From assembly GCA_900170005.1 (NCBI GenBank), contig LT827128.1, positions 3,778,168-3,842,167 of the forward strand: 64,000 nucleotides of DNA. The letters are read 5' to 3'. Below the pieces are notes generated by a model. The model did no database searches. It saw only the letters and a program-made list of their open reading frames with translations, and was not told where the DNA came from. The number at the start of each line of letters is the position of its first letter. The stretch's first letter is position 1. The stretch is from Gordonibacter massiliensis (ex Traore et al. 2017). Lineage in GTDB: Bacteria; Actinomycetota; Coriobacteriia; Coriobacteriales; Eggerthellaceae. The translations under genes and the position numbers were made by a program. Positions 58,619-64,000 of this stretch are shown here, piece after piece.

Positions 58619-59452
58619 TTAAATGCGTGTCTCCCGCTCCGGGACCGGCCAGATCATGCAGCTCCAGACGATGCTCTGCTCGTAGTCGAGCACGCATTCG
58701 CCCGTCTCGGCGTCGACGGTTGCGTGCCGCTCGACGAAGCGCCGCAAGGCGTCCCTCTCTGCGGCGTCCCGCGGGCGGGAGGCGGACTCCGCCGCCTCGA
58801 GGAGTTTTTGGAAGCCGGGGGCGTGCCAGCGGCGGGGATAGGCGATGTGGCTCACCGAGGGGCGGCGCCCGCTGGCGAACAGGTAGTTCAGCGCGGCGAC
58901 GAACCCGCGCCGCTGCTCCCGCTCGCTTGCCGGGCGCCCCATGGCCCGCAGCATGCGCAGGTCGACCGCAGGGGTCTCTCCGCCCGGCATGGTGACGGCC
59001 ACGCGGCTGCGGGCCTTGCTCTCGAGCTTTGCGCAGGCATCGGCCAAATCGTCGGCGATGAGCGAGCGCGACGCGACGGCCACGTCGGCGCACGGCAGAT
59101 CCGTCCAATCGTCCTGCCACGAGCGCTCGAACGCAGCCACCTCCACGCCCGCCTCCCGCGCTCCGGCTGCGAGCTCGTCGAGCATTCCGGTGGAGAAGTC
59201 CACGGCGACCACGGCGTGGCCGCGTTGCGCGAGCGGGATGCTGAGGGTGCCCGATCCCGCGCCCATGTCGAACACGCTTTCGCCCGGCTCCAGGGCCAGC
59301 AGGTCGACGAGTTGGTCGATGTAGTTGCTGCGCCGGTTCTTATGGGCGAATCCGCGCGCCTTCGCATCCCAATCCTCTTTCGCGCCGAGCGCATCTCCGT
59401 CAGCCCGGCGATACGCATCCACCCAGTACGCGCTGTCCGCTAGCAAGTCCAT
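58619..59452 (-). CDS. SAM-dependent class I methyltransferase (paralogue 2)
   Basis: The 277-residue protein has SAM motif I VFDMGAGSGTLSIPLA and VVAVDFSTGML. It then has VAVASRSLIADDL and a C-terminal strand QSIVWSCMIWPVPE that matches the RVVTWAFIAWDK end of paralogue 1. The substrate is unknown. The start ATG 59452 is set by GGAAGGGG a few bases before it. The upstream in-frame extension to 59509 is Arg/Ser-rich and unlikely. It stands alone on the minus strand. Confidence 0.82.
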   Translation of the reverse strand: MDLLADSAYWVDAYRRADGDALGAKEDWDAKARGFAHKNRRSNYIDQLVDLLALEPGESVFDMGAGSGTLSIPLAQRGHAVVAVDFSTGMLDELAAGAREAGVEVAAFERSWQDDWTDLPCADVAVASRSLIADDLADACAKLESKARSRVAVTMPGGETPAVDLRMLRAMGRPASEREQRRGFVAALNYLFASGRRPSVSHIAYPRRWHAPGFQKLLEAAESASRPRDAAERDALRRFVERHATVDAETGECVLDYEQSIVWSCMIWPVPERETRI

Positions 59453-59589
59453 GGCGTTTCCCCTTCCGCATGCGGAGAGCGCGGCGGGCTTGCTTCTAGA
59501 CCGTCGCACATGCTCCTTTACCCTCGATCAAGTATAGCATGCTCTCTGGAGGCGGTGTCGAAAGCGCTGGCGCGCCGGGCTGGTGGGGC

Positions 59590-59616
59590 GGGGCAGAGGC
59601 ACGGGGCCTTTGCCCC
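59590..59616 (-). terminator. Possible hairpin terminator of hicAB
   Basis: GGGGCAGAGGC (59590-59600) pairs with GCCTTTGCCCC (59606-59616), with one G-U pair. No T-tract follows on either side. It lies between hicB and the methyltransferase gene. Confidence 0.4.
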
Positions 59617-59670
59617 ATGGAGGCCGCTCCGGACGCACGATACGGCGGCATGCAACGAGGCTCCTTGCGT

Positions 59671-60120
59671 TCAACTCTGCAGCAGCAGGGCTTTCCGAGG
59701 ACGTCCCGCCTTCGGCGCTTCGGCAAGGCGGGCTTCCACGCTGCGACATGCGACCATACGGCGCGAGCCGTCTTTCCACGAATCCAACCTGCCGGATTCG
59801 CACATCTGCGCAACCCGGGCCGTGCTCACGCCCAGCACGCGCGCGGCGTCTGCGGCGGTCATGGCGTCTATGCGTGAAAGGTCGCAGTTAACGGACACGG
59901 CTATGACCGTTCCTCCGTGTCGTGCCTTGTTGCCGAGCGAGCCCGTTTCGGGTTCCCGATCGTGCATCAAGGCGTCGTTGACCGTTTCGGCGAGCCAGTC
60001 GGATGCGGCGAGCACGGCATCTTTCAGATCGTTTCCGAATGTGCCGCCTTCCAAGCCGAAGGGAGCGGCGAGCATGCACCCTTCGCTCTCGTAGAACTCG
60101 AACTCGTTCACGTATATCAT
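59671..60120 (-). CDS. hicB: HicB-type antitoxin with C-terminal helix-turn-helix
   Basis: The 149-residue protein has an N-terminal HicB-like fold (MIYVNEFEFYESEGCMLAAPFGLEGGTFGNDLKDAVLAAS is its region, residues 1-40). Its C-terminal MerR/excisionase-like HTH includes MTAADAARVLGVSTARVAQMCESGRL. HicB antitoxins bind HicA and repress their own promoter through such a DNA-binding domain. It is 28 bp downstream of hicA on the same strand. Its ribosome site GGGAAGAAGG is clear. Confidence 0.85.
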   Translation of the reverse strand: MIYVNEFEFYESEGCMLAAPFGLEGGTFGNDLKDAVLAASDWLAETVNDALMHDREPETGSLGNKARHGGTVIAVSVNCDLSRIDAMTAADAARVLGVSTARVAQMCESGRLDSWKDGSRRMVACRSVEARLAEAPKAGRPRKALLLQS

Positions 60121-60148
60121 GGCACCTTCTTCCCTTGAGGCGTCCGGG

Positions 60149-60322
60149 CTACCTTAATCCCGCTTGTCGCAGTATCCTTTTCGCCGTTTCGTCGGGTATA
60201 TCGCGATGTCGTTTCACCATCACGGTCGTCTTTCCGTTGGTGAAATGCTCGTGCTTGGTGCCGCCGTTGCTCCAAAAACCATTCGCTTCCAGCTCTTTGA
60301 CGAGCTCCCTTCGCGCTGTCAT
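60149..60322 (-). CDS. hicA: HicA-type mRNA interferase toxin
   Basis: HicA binds and cleaves RNA using a catalytic histidine within a double-stranded-RNA-binding-like fold. The 57-residue protein reads MTARRELVKELEANGF, then GGTKHEHFTNGKTTVMVKRH (key His in TKHEHF) and ends ILRQAGLR, which fits the family's usual ...LRxILKQAGL ending. This gene is too short to be listed by most ORF finders. The start ATG 60322 is supported by GGGA and by the promoter at 60343-60371. hicB follows after 28 bp. Confidence 0.88.
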   Translation of the reverse strand: MTARRELVKELEANGFWSNGGTKHEHFTNGKTTVMVKRHRDIPDETAKRILRQAGLR

Positions 60323-60510
60323 TTCAGTCCCTTTATATGGTCATGGTACGGTCTGCCCATGACTTCGTCAATAAAAATATTAGTGATTACTAAGTATTTT
60401 TTACCTATGCAGGTGCTAGTCGAGTCCATTCCCGTTAGACGCGGCGGCAGGCAGCTCGAACGTTTGCCTTGCCGAACGAAGGAAGATGCGGAGATTTCTC
60501 GGGTACCCAT
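60319..60510 (-). CDS. Possible small ORF overlapping the hicA start
   Basis: A 63-residue frame starts at ATG 60510 with GAGGTG just upstream and ends in a TGA that overlaps the hicA ATG. No family is recognised. The hicAB promoter lies inside it. It may be a leftover or a leader peptide, or not expressed. Confidence 0.25.
   Translation of the reverse strand: MGTREISASSFVRQGKRSSCLPPRLTGMDSTSTCIGKKYLVITNIFIDEVMGRPYHDHIKGLK
60340..60371 (-). promoter_or_regulatory. hicAB promoter with overlapping operator
   Basis: On the minus strand TTGACG (60371-60366), a 17-bp spacer and TACCAT (60348-60343) form a good promoter. The dyad GTCATGG (60340-60346) and CCATGAC (60357-60363), perfect with a 10-bp centre, covers the -10 and spacer. 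It is the likely binding site for HicB autorepression. Confidence 0.65.
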
Positions 60511-60622
60511 GGGTTCACCTCGTTTGGACGTATGGCTGTCCCCGCGAGGGTTAGGGTGTTCCAACCGCTTTCTCGATAGTAAGATAATAGCATAAGATAG
60601 GAACAAATGTTTGTGTTTTTGA

Positions 60623-60650
60623 TTGGAATGCAGAACTTTCCTGCTATACT
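60623..60650 (+). promoter_or_regulatory. Promoter of the NatAB-type exporter operon
   Basis: TTGGAA (60623-60628), a 16-bp spacer and TATACT (60645-60650) with a TGC extension. It lies 40 bp before the ATPase start in AT-rich DNA. The rest of the 60323-60690 gap holds the divergent hicAB promoter and nothing else clear. Confidence 0.6.
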
Positions 60651-60690
60651 GGCGTGATCCGAAACAAACCGACGAGACGAGGCCCGCCCC

Positions 60691-61467
60691 GTGGACAACG
60701 CCATCACCGTGCGGAACCTGAGGAAGACCTTCAGGCTCTCCGCGAAGCAACGCAAGCTGGAGCGCACCGACGCGCGCACGAAGACCGCCGTGGACGACCT
60801 GTCGTTCGACGTGCGTCGCGGCGAGATATACGGTCTTTTGGGCCCCAACGGCGCCGGCAAGACCACCACGCTGCGCATGCTCGCGGCGCTCGTGAGGCCC
60901 GATGCGGGCGACGCGTGCGTAGAGGGCGCGTCGGTCGTGTCCGACCCCATGGCCGTGCGCCGCCTCGTCGGCTTCCTCACGAGCGAGCTCAAGCTGGAGG
61001 ACGCGTTCTCGCCCGACTACCTGTTCGACTTCTTCTCGGAGCTGCACCACGTGGACGCGGCCGTGCGCGACGTGCGCAAGCGGGCGCTGTTCGAGCGCTT
61101 CGGCATCGACCGGTTCGCGCAGACGAAGGTGGCCGACCTGTCCACGGGCATGAAGCAGAAAACGTCGCTCGCAGTGTCGCTCGTGCACGATCCCGGCGTC
61201 ATCATCTTCGACGAGCCCACGAACGGCCTGGACGTGCTCACGGCCAAGACGGTGACCGACTTCCTGATGGAGCTTCGATCCGAGGGCAAGACCATCCTCT
61301 TGTCCACGCACATCTTCAGCTTGGTGGAAAAGGTGTGCGACCGGGCCGGCGTCGTCATCGACGGCCGCATGGTGGCCGCGGGCACGCTGCCCGAGCTGAC
61401 GGGCGGGCGTCCGCTCGAGGACGCGTTCTTCGACCTGTACGCCGCAACCGCGGGGGAGTCCTCATGA
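60691..61467 (+). CDS. ABC exporter ATPase (NatA-type)
   Basis: The 258-residue ATPase has Walker A GPNGAGKTT, signature LSTGMKQKTSLAVSLV, Walker B VIIFDEPTNGLD and H-loop LSTHIFSL. The sequence resembles NatA-like and other ABC-2 exporters that move ions, drugs or peptides outward. The start is GTG 60691 with a weak ribosome site. Its stop overlaps the permease ATG, giving tight coupling. Confidence 0.9.
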   Translation: MDNAITVRNLRKTFRLSAKQRKLERTDARTKTAVDDLSFDVRRGEIYGLLGPNGAGKTTTLRMLAALVRPDAGDACVEGASVVSDPMAVRRLVGFLTSELKLEDAFSPDYLFDFFSELHHVDAAVRDVRKRALFERFGIDRFAQTKVADLSTGMKQKTSLAVSLVHDPGVIIFDEPTNGLDVLTAKTVTDFLMELRSEGKTILLSTHIFSLVEKVCDRAGVVIDGRMVAAGTLPELTGGRPLEDAFFDLYAATAGESS

Positions 61468-62639
61468 AAAGCAACGCGCTCACGATAGCGAAGAAGGAGC
61501 TGGCGAAGTTCTTCAGCAACAAGGTGTCGGCCGTCGTATCCATCGCGCTGCCCGGCCTGCTCATCTTCCTCATGTGGACCGTCATGGGCGACGCCATGGG
61601 CAGCATGTTCTCTCCCGACGACACGAAGCGGCCCGTCGTGGCGGTGGTGAACGAGCCGGCGAGCATCGAGGGGCTGGCGTCGCAGGCCGGCATCGACGTG
61701 GTGCCCGAGGACGCGCTGCCCGCCGTCGACGAGATGCGCAAGCGCATCGAGCAGGGCGACGCGAAGGCGTTCGCCGTGTTCCCCGACGGGTTCGATCGGG
61801 ACGTGGCCGCGTACGACCCGGCCACGGGCGAGCGGGCTCCGCAGGTGGAGGTGTACTACAACTCCACCGACCCCGATTCGGCTAAGGCGTTCTCGGCGCT
61901 CACGTCCCTGCTCGATGCCTACGAGTCGTCGCTCGCGAACCGCTTCGACGTGAATGCGGGGCAGGGCGCCTACGACGTGGCCGAGGAGCGCGACATCGCC
62001 GGCTCCGTCGTCGTGTCCATCGTGCCCATGCTGCTGCTCATCCTGCTGTTCACCAGCTGCATGTCCATCGCGTCGGAGTCGGTGGCGGGCGAGAAGGAGC
62101 GCGGCACCATGGCAACGCTTTTGGCCACGCCCATCAAGCGACGCGACATCGCGCTCGGCAAGGTGCTGGCCGTCACGCTCATCGGCCTGGCCATCGCCGC
62201 GTCCAGCATGCTGGGCATCTTCGCGGGCCTGCCCAGCATCATGCAGGGCGCCGTGGACATGAACGTGTACGGGCCGACCGATTATCTGCTGCTCGTGCTG
62301 GTGGTGGTGTCCGCCACGCTTCTGGTAGTCGTGCTCATCACCATGGTTTCCGCCTTGGCGAGGACCACGAAGGAGGCGGGCATGTACCTGACGCCGCTCA
62401 TGATCGTGGTCATGCTCGTGGGCATCCTCGGCATGTTCGGCGGCGGGGCGAAGACGGAGTTCTGGTACTACCTTGTCCCGCTGTACAACTCCGTGCAGTG
62501 CATGATCGGCATATTCACGTTCGACTTCCAGCCGGCGAACGTGGCTGTGTGCGTGCTGAGCAATCTCGTGTACACCGGCGCGGGCGTCCTCGTGCTGCAG
62601 CGCATGTTCAACAGCGAGCGCCTGATGTTCGCGCGCTAG
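61464..62639 (+). CDS. ABC-2 type exporter permease (NatB-like)
   Basis: The 391-residue membrane protein has one N-terminal segment (about 20-43), a large extracellular domain (about 50-180) and five membrane segments from about 180 on. The motif AGEKERGTMATLLATPIKRRDI, typical of NatB/ABC-2 permeases, lies near residue 210. Together with the coupled ATPase it forms an exporter of unknown substrate (sodium in NatAB of Bacillus). The start ATG 61464 overlaps the ATPase stop. Confidence 0.88.
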   Translation: MKSNALTIAKKELAKFFSNKVSAVVSIALPGLLIFLMWTVMGDAMGSMFSPDDTKRPVVAVVNEPASIEGLASQAGIDVVPEDALPAVDEMRKRIEQGDAKAFAVFPDGFDRDVAAYDPATGERAPQVEVYYNSTDPDSAKAFSALTSLLDAYESSLANRFDVNAGQGAYDVAEERDIAGSVVVSIVPMLLLILLFTSCMSIASESVAGEKERGTMATLLATPIKRRDIALGKVLAVTLIGLAIAASSMLGIFAGLPSIMQGAVDMNVYGPTDYLLLVLVVVSATLLVVVLITMVSALARTTKEAGMYLTPLMIVVMLVGILGMFGGGAKTEFWYYLVPLYNSVQCMIGIFTFDFQPANVAVCVLSNLVYTGAGVLVLQRMFNSERLMFAR

Positions 62640-62679
62640 AACAGCCCTTCGCCACCCCATGGGGCCGAAGCCCTCCCCC

Positions 62680-62802
62680 TGTCATCCTGAGCGGAGGTTG
62701 CGAAGCAACCGCAGTCGAAGGATCCCGTGCGGTGCCAGCCGGAAGTCTCACGGTTGGCACCGCACGGGATCCTTCGACTCGCTTCGCTCGCTCAGGATGA
62801 CA
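62680..62802. repeat. Palindromic TGTCATCCTGAGCG element
   Basis: The outer arms TGTCATCCTGAGCG (62680-62693) and CGCTCAGGATGACA (62789-62802) are exact inverse copies. An inner 24-bp perfect pair at 62714-62737 and 62755-62778 contains GTCGAAGGATCCCGTGCGG. This TGTCATCCTGAGCG/AAGGATC type of repeat is known as a dispersed intergenic element in several bacteria. The element fills most of the 62640-63003 gap. Confidence 0.8.
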
Positions 62803-62954
62803 TGATGCGCAGTCTTCGCTCCGCCTAGGATGGCAAGGCGCCGCCGCGCGCCTTCGCTTGTCGCGTGTCGTATGCCGGCCTCGCACTGATTCGTGCCAGA
62901 ATCGCTCTCGTCAAGCTCTTGTAACCCTACTGCCATCTGGGGAGACAAAGCCCG

Positions 62955-62963
62955 TGCTAGACT
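62955..62963 (+). promoter_or_regulatory. Extended -10 box before the amino-acid ABC operon
   Basis: TGCTAGACT, identical to 7001-7009, lies 41 bp before the ATPase start. No clear -35 is seen. Confidence 0.35.
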
Positions 62964-63003
62964 GGCCGATGCACTTCGTCATCGAAAACGGGAGGCGCGG
63001 GAC

Positions 63004-63735
<732 letters not shown>

Positions 63736-63743
63736 GGCGCGCC

Positions 63744-64000
63744 ATGCTGACCAGGAGAACCTTCATCCGTGCTACGGCGTTTGCGGCGGCCGGACTCGCG
63801 CTCGGCGCGCCCTTCGCCCTCACGGGCTGCGCGGCGAACCCGAACGTGCTGCGCGTGGGCACGAAGATCGACGTGCCCGGCTTCGGCTTCCAGAACCCCG
63901 AGACGGGCAACATCGAGGGCATGGAGGTGGACATCGCCCGCGAGCTGGCCCGCCGCATCAAGGGGAGTCCCGACGCGCTGCAGGTGACGGGCGTGAACGT
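63744..64000 (+). CDS. Family 3 solute-binding lipoprotein of an amino-acid importer (partial, 3' end cut)
   Basis: The first ~85 residues are present. They comprise a TAT-like signal (MLTRRTFIRATAFAAAGLAL) ending in lipobox LTGC, then LRVGTKIDVPGFGF and IEGMEVDIARELARR. The last matches the family 3 pattern (GFDVDLAxALAKR). It would bind a polar amino acid and feed the GlnQ-type ATPase upstream. The window ends inside the gene. Confidence 0.88.
   Translation, partial: MLTRRTFIRATAFAAAGLALGAPFALTGCAANPNVLRVGTKIDVPGFGFQNPETGNIEGMEVDIARELARRIKGSPDALQVTGVN

Overview
The window is about 64 kb of very GC-rich DNA with strong G/C third-codon preference. Gene content points to an anaerobic, gut-type actinobacterium of the class Coriobacteriia, family Eggerthellaceae (an Eggerthella-like genome). 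The evidence is a desulfoferrodoxin-type superoxide reductase, a flavin reductase-rubredoxin fusion, a flavin-dependent thymidylate synthase (ThyX), a 12-TM membrane protein fused to a LuxR helix-turn-helix, TAT-type lipoprotein binding proteins and LPxTG-like surface anchoring. The species assignment is inference.

Region 1 (1-27 kb) is mostly housekeeping. It holds the end of a PAS protein, an fsa-rho operon, sppA-metG, rnhA, an NlpC/P60 hydrolase, engB (minus strand), a DUF454 gene with a fused double ABC exporter, rpsB-tsf, murA with an LCP cell-wall ligase, a NifU-like scaffold, pdxS-pdxT, lgt, superoxide reductase, pyk, rhaD and rpmE. The gaps between these genes repeatedly contain palindromic, MITE-like elements of 100-160 bp.

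Region 2 (27-52 kb) is a specialised metal- or cofactor-acquisition and cell-surface locus. Two FecCD-type ABC importers lie back to back around an AT-rich regulatory region (30.4-30.6 kb). A LuxR-family membrane regulator is co-transcribed with a TAT-lipoprotein binding protein. A translationally coupled operon encodes a PASTA/Ig-like surface protein, an ExbB/TolQ-like channel and an ExbD-like DUF2149 protein. A 2,816-residue LAPTG-anchored surface protein follows, then a secreted protein, a lipoprotein, a second TAT-lipoprotein binding protein, a DUF364 heavy-metal-chelation protein and a small P-loop NTPase. A 19-bp dyad centred about 44 bp upstream of the predicted transcription start occurs before both the second importer and the surface/ExbB operon, so the two probably share one regulator. 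I infer a proton-motive-force-driven surface capture system that works without an outer membrane or TonB.

Region 3 (52.6-64 kb) mixes accessory and core genes: the rubredoxin fusion, a DUF3990/DUF3791 toxin-antitoxin-like pair, two paralogous SAM methyltransferases on either side of thyX and a DUF1385 membrane protein, a hicAB toxin-antitoxin operon, a NatAB-type ABC exporter, and the start of a polar amino-acid ABC importer that runs off the end. The DUF1385 gene carries an in-frame 138-bp palindromic insertion. I saw no tRNA, rRNA, CRISPR array, transposase or prophage genes.
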